From positions 1,078,168 to 1,142,167 of the forward strand of contig JACSVZ010000016.1 in NCBI GenBank assembly GCA_014706295.1: a stretch of DNA of 64,000 nucleotides. The letters are read 5' to 3'. The position numbers and the translations under genes were made by a program. Under the pieces are notes generated by a model that did no database searches, was not told where the DNA came from, and worked only from the letters and a program-made list of their open reading frames with translations. This document shows positions 47,095 through 60,589 of this stretch, one piece after another. Every line of letters begins with the position of its first letter. Position 1 is the first letter of the stretch. Source of the stretch: Lycocorax pyrrhopterus obiensis. Its lineage: Eukaryota > Chordata > Aves > Passeriformes > Paradisaeidae.

Positions 47095-50000
47095 CCACTG
47101 CAGTGACTCAAGGTGCCAGTGGAGAAAGGGCGTGCACAGAACCCTTTTCACACCCCACAGTGCTCACACCATCACTCGCAAACCCAGGGAACACACTCCA
47201 CACCCTCCAGTCACTCCTCTCAGGCTTCACTGTCACGTGTGCTAAACCCTCTGCTGAATCACAGCCACAGTTTAAAAAGCGCTGTTGGCTCCACAATGCC
47301 TTCACGGGCTCTGTCAGGAAACTCGTGCTAGGCCTCCAAAAAGCCCACTGATCCACAGACTCCCTTCAACACATCAGGGTAAGAGGCTGCTGCTTTTCCT
47401 TTTCTGAGCCTCCACCAACTCCAAACGAGCCTTCTGGCATTTCCTGAAATGACCGCTATATAATATTTAGAGAAAGGAGAGGTCTTCAGGACAGCAGGTT
47501 TGATGAAGAATTAATATTGCTTCTCAAAAAGCATAGGACTTCCTGAGGGCTCCTTCCTCCCTCTGTCATACACAGCAAGGAGAGACTGGTCTTCCTTTTA
47601 TCTGCTAAGAACAGTTTAGTTTGGGTTTATACCTAATTTGGGCAATAATTAAATCTTGATTAAGTTATTTCTTAATTAGAGTAATAATGTATTACTCACT
47701 GTCTCCTTCTCCTCTGTCACTCCAAGGGTAATTTCCTCCCTCCACATCACTGACTAAGCCAGTTCCTCTAATTCTTTAAGCCACCTTCAAACAATGAAGT
47801 TTTTGCGTCTGTAAGGTTATTCCACAAATCCTTCAAGGAAAGGTCTCCTAGATTCCCAGCCTACATGGACTCTTTTTTTTTAGTTCAACCCTGTATTGCC
47901 AGCTACGCCCAATAACAATTTTAGGTGTTTATGCAATGATTGCTGCACTCTCTAATCCCTTTCCAGTTTGCCTGTATTCCTCTGGTACTATCACAAACCA
48001 ACACAATGCAAACACAAATTTGCCAAGGCCAACACAGGATTGCTGCCTCCTGCCTCTGCTGTCAGCACTTTTTACTGCTGCATCACAGGAGGAAGTAATC
48101 AAACTATCAATACGAAACCCCAATATCCTCTTTTCTACCACACTAACTAATGTCTTTTCAGTAATTATTTACTAATTGCTTTATTATCACTGTCTGCAGA
48201 AACATGCTCAGGTTATTCAAGGGCTGGAGCAGCACAAATTCTTACAGATGCAGAGTAGAAATTTCTCTCCTTCCCCACTGCCTTGCCCAAGGTAGGACAT
48301 GCTCAGCTTGCAGCTTTATTTGAGTGCGATCCATTGAACATGATCCAGCATGCAAACTTAGTCAGGACAAAGTCTAAGAGAGGAGTATCCCTGTTTTCAG
48401 ATCTGGCAACCCAGCCTCAAGCTGAGCTTCAGTTGTGACTCTTGGTGGGTGACTAAAACCTACCATTTATGAGTAGAATGAAAAGACCAAATGCATCAAG
48501 AAACTTTCCTACTTGGCTCTTTCCAGGCTGCCATTTCATTCCAGTTTGACTCTAGAGCAGCCCTCAGTTCAGAAACACTGCAAAAAGATTTTGTAATTAG
48601 GACTGCTGCCACGAAACCCACCCAGCCCCGGGGATACAGGACTGGCTTCACAACACAAAACTGTGAATGAATAGCGCTTCTTGTGTGACTGCAGAATAAT
48701 GCTTTATGTCTGTCCTATCTCTGCAAGATGACATGAATTACTTTCCAAAGGAAAAAATTATTGCAGATACTAATTATATAAAAGGTTATTCTATAAGACA
48801 CACAAGAAATTCTATTCATGCAAAGATTATGCAGAAGTTAAATAATTGAACAATGACAATCTGTTCGGATTGGGACTGTCAGCCAACACTTGCAAACCGA
48901 AGTCTAGAAAGCTACAGGACAGGGCTCCAATACCTCTGAAGTCTCTAACTCACCAGAAGTCTTCTTGAACCCTTATCTGCAGCACTAGCAACAGGAGCTA
49001 GAAACCACCATAACTCAGTATGGGAGTAAGCCAGCCTTCCTGCACCAGGACACGGCCTGAGCATCACTGTGGAACTGCTTGTTTCTAGTGGAAGGTGTGG
49101 TAGGACCAACCCTCCAGTCTGGTACTCTTGCAAAAGAAAACAAAGAACAACAGGTTTCTCATTTGGACAGTCACCAGTATTGGCTTCAGGTGTACCACCA
49201 TGCCTGTGTAATCAGGTGTCAGGTCTTACCCCCTTAGAAGGGCTTGTGGTACCAAAAAGCAGCATTTAACTGTATCTTCTTATTTAGAAATGATTGGGTT
49301 TTGTTTAGAATTTACTGAGCAAGGCAGATTTGGGAGCAAGATATATGGATTATAGAAGATAAAAGCAGGCCAACCACAAAGCAATGTTTTCTTGCAAAGA
49401 AATTTTTGTAACAAATCCAGTTCTGCTGAATTAAGTGGAAAATTCACTACCAGACATTTAATAAATTATTTTGGACTCCATCACAAAGGAACTGATTAAC
49501 AATTCGCCATCACTTGCACAATTTCTTACTTTTCAAAAAGGAACAGGAGACTAAAAAGGGTAACTTTTCTTCCTATAGTGAAGAAGTTCAGAAGAAAAAA
49601 ATCTTGAGTTGTTCCTTTGTCCTGTACTTCTTATCTATTTACAGCTTATAATATTTTGATGTGCTTAATGGCAACAGAACTATTTTGTATGTAGGACTTA
49701 CGTGGGAAGTGCAGCTTTTCAGTCCTCAGGACCATCAGAAATTTGATGCAAATGCACACATTTCAGGGATAGTAGAAGAAACCACTCACAACTGCACCTG
49801 TACAGTTTGGGGATTACAGGGGCTTATACCACTGACAATGGCACAGCAACCAGAACCTTTAGAATCTTTATTTCTAAGAGGTTTCAGCTCCAAGCTAGTT
49901 CATGTTTTAGAAACTGCAACAAACTGTGACGGCTACAAATCCCAACTTGCCTCATAACCCCAGTTAGAGGATCTGACCTACTCAAACAGCACTTGTATTT

Positions 50001-51329
50001 GAACCAGAGGACACTTCCTCATATCCTCAAGTGCTTCAATATTTAATTACATTCTAGAAAAAGAGTCATCATTTCCCATTTAAGTATGTTCAACATCAGG
50101 TTCCACAAACAGCTATCCCACTTTCTCATGCTAAATTAAAAGAGCTTTCAGGAAGACAAATTTCCTCACCAACGAGTACTAACACAGTATAACCAAATCA
50201 CCTCTTAGCCTTTTCCAGGAGTGCCAGAGAGAATCTGAGAGATGTCTTCAGAGTCATTGCTACAAATCATTGTTTGAGTTCTGTCTATAACTTGCTATTG
50301 TTCTTACAAAAACATGGCAGAGGTGGGATTCATCTTGCCTACACAGCCATGAAGTGTTAGGTGCTGTCTGTAGGCAATGGAGCTAGGGAGGCACCTCAAA
50401 AACAAAGATCACCCCACTGAGTTTGACAATCTAGTTTTGAGATGACAAGTTACATTAGATGAATCCCATCCTTCAAGATTACACAAGAACACAGGAAAAA
50501 ACATTTCTGTCTCCAACAGTGGTTAAATGCCAATGCTCAAGGAGTAGTGTTAGAAAGACATCCGATATTTCCTAGGAGTACTCTCCTGGCCTCCAACTGT
50601 TCCCAGCTCACGAGAACTCTGAAGCTGGATGTGGTTTGTGTGTACTCGCTAACCTTTGGACGATTTCTCTCCCATGTGCTTGAGCACCCCTGGATTCAAC
50701 AGAAGTTTTTTGCATCCTGAGCATCTTTTGACAAGACATCCTACCATCCACCCTCCCTTTCAATCCTGTCACTCACCAGCTTCAGTATGTCAAGATCTTG
50801 TTCTGAGACACTGCACAAACACTACACCTCCATGCACACTGTCCACAGCATTCCTAAATTTACAAACTCCAAGTCATCCCTCTGCCTTCTCTTTCCCTTC
50901 TCTTAGCTTACTCAGCTCTCCTAGTGCAGAAGCCACTTTGCACCTCTGATCATTCCCACCGCCCCTCTCATAAGCTTTTCTGGTTCAATTACATACTCTT
51001 AAGACACAGGAAGCCAAAGTGGGCACAATATTCAGGAAAGATGAGAACCATGGACAGAAATTAATTTTTGAGCTGCCTTTCAAAAATCAGTATTATCCCT
51101 ATATAGTGTTTTCCCCTTCCCAGCCTCACTGCTTTCAGATAATGCATTCTCAAGTGTCTGCTCTCATAACCACCTGGGTTAACTTACTCTGTCCTTCTTC
51201 CTACTCATCTTCCAAGAGGAAATAAAGATACTATTGTCCTTTGTAAAATGCTCGAGATCTACTGAGAGAACACTCTATTCAAGAGGAAGGTGTTCACTTT
51301 TAGAGACCAGTATTTTCATGCAGCCTCAG

Positions 51330-51620
51330 AAAAAGGGTTCAGAGATGGGCAGCAATAATGATCCAGAGGTCTTGAACAGCTGGTCTGTGAGGAATGATGG
51401 AGCAGGACCAGGCACTTCAGGTTGGAAGAGAGGTGACTTCAGAGAAATAAAATAGTCTACAAAGTCATGAATGGCATGGAGAGGGCAGATAGGGTCTGAC
51501 TGCTCACCTACTCCTCAGCACAAGAACTAGGTGGTCAGTGCCACCAGAAGCAGCTTAAAACAAGCACACACATGCAGCAAACCTGGGAAATGTCTCATCA
51601 AAGGATGCCAAGGACCCAGA
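51330..51620 (+). mobile_element. Ancient CR1/L3-like LINE fragment
   Basis: The run ctacaaagtcatgaatggca, tggagagggcagatagg, a cacaagaactaggtggtc block and agcttaaaacaagcacac follows the 3' region of old CR1-type LINEs common in turtles and crocodilians. Diverged, so an old insertion. Edges are approximate. Confidence 0.55.
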
Positions 51621-51939
51621 AATCAAGGGGCCATGTTTTTATACCTCCTCTGTCAAAAGTCACCACCTTTTACATGGGCACCACTTGATATCCTTTAATT
51701 CTTGCTATGCTGGGGTGGCAAAATAAACAGGGATATTCCCACGGCTGCAGATTTCTATCATAATCCTTCCTCTTATCCTTCCTACTTCCAAACATGTATT
51801 TTCCAGGCTGAGTTCCAGTTTATTTGGTTACTCTTTTTACAAAAGTTCTTCAGTCATGTGCTTTTCCCTAATATTAACTACAACTCTTTGGAGAGGGGAT
51901 AATATCTGCCCCTAACTTTGAGAGGGTATGTTATTCGTT

Positions 51940-52600
51940 ACACAAAACCACCATGGATTTACATCATGGCATTCTGGTTTGCTCTCTCTTCTTTTCCTAG
52001 AGATGTCATTTCTATTTGCCTTTTTTTGCTGTTTTTGACTGCTGCTGAGCGAGTTTCACAGAGCCTTATCTGCATTACTTAAAAGATCCCTTTCCTGAAT
52101 GGCACAGATTCTCATGAGCTCATCACTGCACAGGCACAGGGAGTTGTTTATCCCTTGTGCACATTAGTTTACATCTGCTGGTATCAAGTACCAATAACCA
52201 TATAACCAAGTACTATGAGAACCTTCTGCAACTGCAGCCAGCTTTTGTTTCTGCTATCCTAATTCTGTGATTTTCAGCATATACTGTCACTTCATTACTC
52301 AGCCTCTCTTCCAGGCCATTTATAACTGTGTTCAACAACACAAGCCTTAACACGGATCCCCCCCGGGAATGAAGAGTGATCACTCTTCCCTAGAAAAGCT
52401 GACAGGCCTTCCTACACTTTAACCAGGTTTTAATTACTGAGAAAGCTACACTTCTGCTCCATGGCAGTTCCTTTAAGGAGCATTAACAAAGTCCTTTTTT
52501 AATCTCTCTCTGAAAATCCAGACACAGCAGAATATTTGCTTGTTTGTCTCTCGTGCCTTCTTGTCCAAGAGCTCCAGACCATAGGACTTTACCAGCTGTA
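51940..52600 (-). mobile_element. Ancient CR1/L3-like LINE fragment
   Basis: The plus strand shows, in order, gcacagattctcatgagctc, acatctgctggtatcaagta, ccttctgcaactgcagccag, a cttcattactcagcctctct block and ccaggccatttataactgtg, all reverse-complement landmarks of the old CR1/L3 reverse-transcriptase C-terminal region. It is inactive and lies close to the opposite-strand fragment at 51330-51620. Confidence 0.6.
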
Positions 52601-54352
52601 GCTGGACTTCAGCATTCCTGCAGTGACCCATGGAGGTCACTGCAATGGGAACACTTATCAAGGCAGGCTTCCAAGCAGACATGACCTTGAGCCTCACCGT
52701 CCGTGGCAGGACCATTAACACTGCTCTGCAGTCACTGTGCATTTGGAGAAGTCAGTTTTTACACTGGGAAATTTGTTTTGGTAGATTTACCCTAAAGAAA
52801 AATAATCCCCCAAACCTAACTTAAATACAACCTCTCCACATTTACAGCAGCAACGTAAGGCAAGCCCACCACTCAAAAAGATCTGGGCTAGTATCAATAA
52901 TAATAGTCTGCACTGATTTTTAAAAACAAAGCTGGCAGTAGACCGTAATCTATTGTTTTAAAATACTGACTTGCAGTTAGTGAATGCAGTATTATTCAGT
53001 GTAACTCCTTTGGGTTAAGTGACAGGGTTATCTAATACTCCAGTGCCTCTATCCCCTTCACAAACACCAGCACACAGAGTCCCTGAACACGAGCATACCA
53101 GAAACTGCTGGGGAGCACCAGTGCACGGGCCATGCAAAGCTTGTCACTGGGGTGTCAGCTGGGAAGGAGAAGAGTTAACAGCACCAGGAAAGATGTCACC
53201 CTTTTCAGCTTTTCTGAAATACCTTTCTTCAACTTTCCGTTTGCACAGTCTTGGAACTAAAACTGACCAGACAGGAATTTGTGCCCCCATGAGACTGGTT
53301 TCCAGTTAGACAGATGAGACAGCAAGAGAGTAAAAGCTCACACGATTTTTCCATGTAATGCCAACCCGTTACATATAAATACTTTGCCAACTAATTATTG
53401 TTCCAGCCCCATGTCTGTGTAGAACCACCGATCTTGCTCACTTAGGAGGACCCAAATACATTCACAAACACGTTGAAGTTCAGCAAGGCACAAGAAAAAA
53501 AAATTAATGCCTGAGCTCTGACACACTGACAGAAAACAAGGTGGCCAACCAGTAAAACACTTGAAGTGAACAAGCTTCAAAAGCACATAATTAGCAAGGC
53601 TCAGGGCAGAGGTCAGAAAGCCTGCTTGATTAAGTAATGTGTCTCCTGGCTGTTTATAACCGTATATGGAAAGAGATAATTTCACATTAGCAAGATAAAT
53701 TTATTATCCCTGGAATGTTAATTCAGTATTAACAGTATCCATTTGCTTTACACAAATTAAAGTGATTTTATTTAAGTGTTAAAATAACAAAGGAAGATTT
53801 GTGTCCAAGACAGCATTCCCTCGGTCATTAACTTTTACTGACACTGAGGTTACAATTCACAGATTCCCTGAAACCATTTTCAGAAACTTACTTGGAAGTT
53901 AAATTTCTCCTGTAGCAGAGTTGCCATCTGCTAGTGGTCTGCAGAGTAAATACACTTTTAATTTAATAACAACTAAACCAAAAAACTTGTTTTCATTCAT
54001 TGCCCACCTATTCAGAGCTCATACATTTCTCATTGCTGTCATATCTAACTTCTTCAGGTCTTGTATGTATCACACTGGAGTCACTTAAATCCTCAGGCAT
54101 TCAAAATTTTGGGTAAAATTCTCTTTGTCTAAGGTGACAGCCCATTTCTCCAGGGCAGCCTCAGGTCCCAGCTGGAGTACTACAGCTATTCCACGGGTCA
54201 GCAACAAGCACAGTGACACAGAAAAGCTCTGACTCTGTGCTGCATTCCCACCCTCTCCTCTGAGGCACGGTCCCAGGAGCCAAGAGCTGTCATTCCCACC
54301 AGCCATACCTTCCACAAGCCCATTCCTGCCAGCCTCCACCTCGCACTGGGAA

Positions 54353-54367
54353 CAGCAGCAGCAGCAG
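54353..54367. repeat. Short (CAG)5 repeat
   Basis: Five perfect CAG units in an intron, continuing into ctg. Minor simple repeat. Confidence 0.85.
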
Positions 54368-56899
54368 CTGTCGAAATGCAACAAATTACACCAAAAGGTG
54401 CAGCATGTCCTGGCATCCAACAAGTCTGGCACTGCTACAGATTTTTGTGCCTGTGCCTTCGATAAGCCACCCCAGAGGCACAGAGCAGTGTGCTCAAAGC
54501 AACGCACAATTTAAGGGAGAGTAACTTTTCTGTCCCCTGTCCTCTACCAAGGAAAACTAATGGTGTTTTAGCCTGATGTCCCAGTACAACTGAGGAAGTA
54601 ATTTCTCCTGTGTCTTTATCAACCCAGGGAGATATACAAAACAACAACAAAGCAAAGAGGACTTCCATTAATTTCTCTCTTTTCCCTGTGTATTTAACCA
54701 GAAGCAGATTAAAAAGAAAAGCAATACACACAGAAAAAAACCAAACAAACAGAAAACCAGATAAATGCAAAGATTCCTTCACTTTAAGTGGACAGCCGTG
54801 TTCACATTCGTGAAGCTGCATATTCATTAAAATGAAGACATTTTTAACTAGCTTGCGTTTTACATGTATGACCTCAGATACTGCCTCCTGCATCCTACCC
54901 ATACGCTATTCTGCAGTCAGAATTACTCATTTCTCCATCAGCAGAGTATTTGCACGCTAATCAAACACTGATTAATTGTTAACATTGTTAATATTTTCCA
55001 GTATTATCCTCATTTTACCCTGCAAAGAGAATACATCAGTTTCTGGTGCTCAAGCCCTGATTTTCCAAAGTCTGTGACATTAGGGAGTGTTTCATATGGT
55101 CAAAGCAAAGCACCTGCTTAGTCACAACTGCCCTGGCAGTCCTAGGTCAGAAATTCCACAGACCAGACCCAGGGACATAAGCAGCAGAGGAAATACAACA
55201 GTGAAGTCTGCTGGAAGAATCTTGTCCCGTAACACACATGAAAACAGCTCTTTATGACAGCACTCAACTACGTTAATTATGGATGAGAAAAATCCCCTCC
55301 TCCCACAGTTCTGCTGTGCTGTCCCGTTTCTCACAGAACTGGAGCACAGGATCTAAGCTCTAATTGAGCCTTCAGAAAAGTTCATTGTAACAGGAGAAAG
55401 CCTGGTCTTACAGGGAAGAAGAACATGCAGTCATTTAAGTCAAATCAGCATTGGAAAACATTTACATAACAAAGGCAAAGCAACCTCTGTCCTGCACCAG
55501 GACATGCCAAGTTCAGAGTTACTTCAAGTCAGGTTTTCTGTGTAATTCAAGGGCGGAGAAGTTGTCTATGGAGAACGGTCCTTACTAAAAACAAAAAACC
55601 ACCAACCAACACTCACCCCACCCATCGAAAAAAAGGGAAAACAAATTCCACCATGCAGCATCATATTTATACCTCCAGGGCTACCAGCAATGAGTGTCAG
55701 ACCACAGGGCTCCACCACAGAGCTTTCTGAACTGCCTGAGCCACATTATTCATCACCTGCTCCACAGGTTGCAGCCGAAGGAAATGAAATAGATGCTTTA
55801 CCAGTGAATCTCTGCAGTGTTTGGCAGTCACACATCAGCCAGCTGTAATTTGAAGAGCTTTGCCCACAGCTACCTTTAACATTGCACCTCTGTGCAAATT
55901 ACGAGTACAAAATAATATGACACATGACAGTGGTTGCAAAGGTCTAGGTAATGGAAACTGGCCATGTGCCACCAGGGAACTTCGACTTTTCTCTTTCATT
56001 TTCAAGCAAATATAAATCAGTTGCAATTTATACACAGTGTTACCCTTTCCAGCTATATAAATACCGGGAAAAAACCGAAACAACCCACCACTGTCTCATG
56101 CTTCAGTTTCTCAGAATCCAGCAGACATTAAACACATAATTTTACAAAACTAAGTCTAACAGTACTGCCAATCTCCTCAAAGTTCTCACTAAAATAACGT
56201 CCCCCTACACAACCTGAGAGAGCAGACCTGCCAAGCTTGAGAGATTGACAAGAAATAATCAAGAGAGAAGGTGGCTTAAAGAAATGGTTAATTTCTTGGA
56301 AGAGTTATTTCCTGTAGCAGGCATCACATCATGTGAGGTAAAGCCATGAGACCACCACCAAGAAAAACGTGCCCTGCCTTGCAGGCAGCACTTCAACAGC
56401 AAACAGCTTGGGGGACTACCTGCCTCTGGAATCCTCCCCTAGCCTGCATTTCTGCAAAGATGGGAGTACAGAGCAGCACACCTCCCAGGGTCTCCTTCTT
56501 CAGCAGGAAAAATAGAGGTAATATAATTAGTCACAGGCTTTAAAATATTTACATTACTTGAGACCAGTGCAGTCTGATGACCTGCAGAGAGAATTACTCC
56601 GGCAGGAACACCTCCTTCATAAATCATTCCACTCGTTATCCAGTCTCAGTTTTACAAGTTTATGCCCAACTTAATCTCGAATTCATCTGCCCGTGAACCA
56701 AGGAGTCTGGTAGCCAAAGTTGTTCCCTTTCTTGCTCAAGAAGAAATACGTCGGGGAAAAAAATTAAATCCTGCTTTCACGACCACGTATTCGTTCACAG
56801 CTGCAGTGAAGATAATGGAAGGTCCAGTTACCCAGGGTGCTGGGGCAAGTGGTCACAGAAAAAGAACAGCCTGAAGACCCCTCACCGGAGTTAACCTCC

Positions 56900-57540
56900 A
56901 GCTCTCAACAGCCAACACCTCCGGGCCAGCCCGGGCTGGGAACACGCTGTGCTCAGAACCTGCTACGCCTAAGCCCCTCGGGACAACTCTCCGGGGACAG
57001 CTCACAGCCCCGGCCCCGGACACCCCGGAGCGCCGGTGCTCCCAACGCGTGCGGGGCGAGCATCGCCTCCCGCGTGTGCCCGGCACCGCCGGCCCCACCG
57101 CCCTCAGCACACCCCGCCAGACCCTCCAGGACCGCGCCAGCGCCCGCACCGGGACCCCCGCGCTGGCTCCTCATCCACAGACACCGCCCCGGACCCCCGC
57201 CGCCGGGCCCCGCGGGGACCCCGACCCACCGCTCCGACCCGCGGGACCGACCGCTGCCTCAGACAGGGCGAGCCTCAGCCCCGGGCCCCGCCGCCCGCCC
57301 GCACGTACCCGCCAGGGCAGCGCCCCGTCCTGTCCCATGCCCAGCGCCTCTCCCGCCGCCGGGCGCGCTCCGCCGCCCGCCCCGGCCGCCCCTTCCGCAC
57401 GGCCGGGCCCGCCCAGCGCCGCGGGCCGGGGGGGCGGGGGACGGAGGCGGGTCCCGCCTCAGAGAGCCCCCGGGCCGCCTCACGGCCGGTGCGCGCCTCA
57501 GCACCGCCTGCGGGTCACCAGCCACCGCGGACGGCGGGTT
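56900..57540 (-). promoter_or_regulatory. PPP2R3A: CpG island, presumed promoter and noncoding exon 1 of PPP2R3A PR130
   Basis: Very GC-rich with dense CpG over about 640 bases, in contrast to the AT-rich flank on the left. A good minus-strand donor, GCGG|GTACGTGC, puts a candidate exon end at 57309. Position and orientation fit the start of the PR130 transcript. An alternative is that the island serves an unannotated divergent noncoding transcript. No coding exon is supported here although GC-rich frames are open. Confidence 0.5.
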
Positions 57541-57573
57541 TTGTTTTCCCCTCAGGAACGCCACCAACGCCCT

Positions 57574-58450
57574 TATAGAATCACAGAATTGTCAAGGTTG
57601 GAAGAGACCTCCAAGATCATCCAGTCCGACCACGCACCCAGCACTGCCACTGTAACCTCATAACTACTAAACCACATCAGCCCGCGCCAGATCCAGACAC
57701 CTCTTGTACACCTCCACGGACCTACCTGGCGACCTGTTCCAATGCCTGACCGCGCAAACAGTGATTTTTTTTTTTTTAATAGCTAATTTGAATCTCCCCT
57801 GTCTTGCCTTAGGGCCATTTCCTCCTGTCGTCTCACTGCAGGCACGGCAGAGACCGACCCCACCTCACTACAGCCTCCTGTCAGGGACTTGTGCAGAGCG
57901 ATGAGGTCCCTCTGAGCCTTCTCAAAGCTAAACAAACCCAGCTCCCTCAGCTGTTCCTCATGAGGCATGTTTTCTAGACCCTTCCCGAGCCTTGTTGCCC
58001 TTCTCTGGATATGCTACAGCCCCTCAATGTCCTTTTAGAGGTGGAGGGCCCAGAACTGAGTGCAGTGCAGCCTCACCAATGCTGAGTATAGAGGAGGAAT
58101 GACTTCCCTGGTCCTGCTGGCTACACTGCTCTTGATACAGGCCAGGATGCCATTGGCCTTCTTGGCCACACTGCTGGCTCATATCCAGCTGCTGTTGACC
58201 AGCATCCATGAGTCCCTTCCTGCTGAGCAGCTCTCAAGCCACCCCTGCCCCAGGCTGGAGCTGCAGCGGGTTGCTGTGACCCAAGTGCAGGATGTGGCAC
58301 TTGGCCTTACTTGAACCTCACGCTGTTGTCCTCAGGCCTTTGATTGGGTCTGTCCAGCTCTCTCTGCAGAGCCTTCCTGCCTTTGAGCAGATCAACAGTC
58401 CCAACCAACCTGGTGTCATCTGCAAACTTACTGAGGGTTGCTTCATCTCT
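57574..58450 (-). mobile_element. CR1 LINE, long 3' segment (about 880 bp)
   Basis: The plus strand starts with agaatcacagaattgtcaag gttggaagagacctccaag and continues through agctccctcagctgttcctc, the landmark ggagggcccagaactgagtg, and gatcaacagtcccaaccaac near the right edge. That is the reverse complement of avian CR1: 3' end on the left, reverse-transcriptase C-terminal coding part on the right. A run of 12 T interrupts it at 57766-57777. Stops in all frames mean it is inactive. It lies just upstream of the PPP2R3A CpG island. Confidence 0.9.
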
Positions 58451-60500
58451 TTTCCTCCAGCCAGCTTCCAGCCCTCATTGGCTGGAGGCCATCAGTAGTG
58501 CCCTCTGACAAAGCAGCGCCCTCTGGCAAAAGGTAACAAATTAAGAGGGAAAGAGCCCTGCTGGTGCAGCTGGAACAGGGAAGCAGCTGCAGCACCTCAG
58601 CCCAGAACAGGCCCTGCGTTGGCAGCTGTATTGCTGCACTGCAGATCATGTTGCAATCATCAGACACGATCTAGGGGAGATGCCCAAAGACACCTGGACA
58701 CAGCTGCAAATGAGCCATGTGATATTCAGGCCAGCCTCGTGGGGCCTTTTCCTACGGAAGCTTCAGTCTTGTCTGGTTGCAGAAGCCCTTCCCTTCAGTC
58801 GCACACATGCACACCAACTTGCCACCTCACATGTCCTCACAGCTTACAGGGGCAGCTCAAAATCTCAGCTACACATCAGATTCGTCTCTTGCACTCCAGT
58901 GTATCTCCCTCTCCTTCACAAACACTGTCTTGCAGCACTTCTCCTTGTACCTCCCTTCTCAGCCGTGCTATCCCTCCCCAAAAGTCAAATACAGATGCCT
59001 CCCTTTTGCTGTTCCTCTTCATTTTAGTAATGTGTAAATCATGCTAGAAATCTGTTAGTATACTCTAAAAACCCCTAGGAAGCACTTGACAGAAAAGTCT
59101 TCAAAAACTCTTTTCATTCCATTCTCAGAGATGAGGGAAGCAACTCTGCCATCCACAGCCCCTTCAGATGCCTTTTATTCTTCATTTCTCTGGAGAGGAA
59201 AACTACTTTCATGGTACTAAGCTACCATAGCTTAGGAAGAAAACATTACTTACTGGTCAGTGCAGGCAGGCAACAACCAAAAGGGCATATACCTCCTACC
59301 CAAGCAATCCACTGACCTGAGCCCGCTTGTTAGGACTTTTCCCTCCTTGGCCTCACAGTTCCCTGGCCTTTCATGCAGGACAGGATGTGCACTTGGTCCT
59401 CTGCTGCAGGACTGGACATCCAGGCACAAGACACATGCACAGGCAACTGGGGCAAGAGACTGTGACTGCAAAACCCAATCCAAGGCCAAACATGGGGCAG
59501 TCATGCGCTGGAAGAGAGCTGTGCTTCAGTCACATGGGTTTTCAAACAGTCTTGAAGGACCGAACAAAATTACAATAACATAGTTAAGCATTAACTTGCT
59601 GCCACTTACCCTGTAAACAGCAGCATGGCTGATTCCCTTTGTGCTCTGGAAAGGTCAGAGCGGTTTTGCTCAGTGAACACTCTGAGTTTAATTATGGATA
59701 TTGAGATGCATCCTGAGTAGTGTACAAATACTAAAATGCTACAACATAAAAGAAGCCAAACTTTATAGACTCTATTGTGCACCAGTTCACTTGGGATAAG
59801 TGGCACATGGAATACAAGAAATGAGCTTGATCCAACAAACTCAGGAAATGCAATTACAATATCAGCTTACCTTGCCTGGCTGGGGATGAATTTGGGTGGG
59901 CAGGCGTCTCAGAATGCCCCTCGAGATGGTGTACCCTGGGTAAGGTGGTATCTTCCAGAGATTCACAGACCTTTTCTGTCTCTCAGACCCTTTCTGTCTC
60001 TTCCTTTCAGGAAGTCTGAGACATAATAAATGAGAGAGGTTGCTGTTCTTCCCCAGAGAGTTGGAAAGCTTTCCCAGGAAAGGTGTTGGATGGATGAGTT
60101 CTTGCACTACTCCAGGTAAGTCTAAGCAAAGTTAGTGAAGGAGCCAAGTGCACCTGAAGCGCTCCCGTGTGTGCTTTGCCCTTGGAGACTTGTGGGGTTT
60201 GGAAGCCAGAGGAACTTTCCCCTTCACTTCAGCTGGGCTTGGACGAGCCCCAAAGTACACAGAGTAATGCAACACTGTGAAATTATGAAATGTAGGAGAC
60301 AACACTCATATTTTCTTAGTACCAAAAGAGAGGCCATTATGTAATGCTTGCTACCATGGGGGAACAGGAATGTCTGCTTGGTTCCATGATTACAGGGGAA
60401 GCAGCAGCAAGTTAATGCTTAACTATGTCCTTGCAATTTTGTTCAATCCCAAGACTTAAAAAACCTCCAAACCAGTCTTGAAATGGAAAAAGTCTGGAGC
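58451..60500. other. Intergenic DNA between PPP2R3A and DBR1
   Basis: No gene recognised. It contains an 18-bp direct duplication at 59968-60003 (gaccttttctgtctctca, then a near copy). Open frames have no domain content. Confidence 0.45.
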
Positions 60501-60589
60501 AGTTTTACTACGTGACAATACAAGGCCACCCTACAATCCAATCCACTGCCCTTCCTAGCAGGAAATCAGTGCTCTCCAAAGAGGGAGCC

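Larger units (their letters stand above)
45456..57308 (-). other. First intron of PR130 (about 11.9 kb)
   Basis: Joins the presumed CpG-island exon to the large coding exon. It contains the 36-bp minisatellite (46951-47094), a TAATTA-rich stretch (about 47640-47700), two old LINE fragments (51330-51620, 51940-52600) and (CAG)5 at 54353-54367. A 155-codon minus-strand frame at 54435-54902 has no known domain and I do not call it a gene. Confidence 0.45.

Noticed and set aside
54435..54902. Minus-strand frame of 155 codons with a hydrophobic segment
   Set aside because: Has an ATG, but there is no family, no repeat of the pattern elsewhere and no promoter signal. AT-rich intron context favours chance.
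56837..57655. 272-codon proline-rich forward frame across the CpG island
   Set aside because: Low-complexity Pro/Arg/Ala translation typical of a CpG island read in frame, open in several frames and running into CR1.
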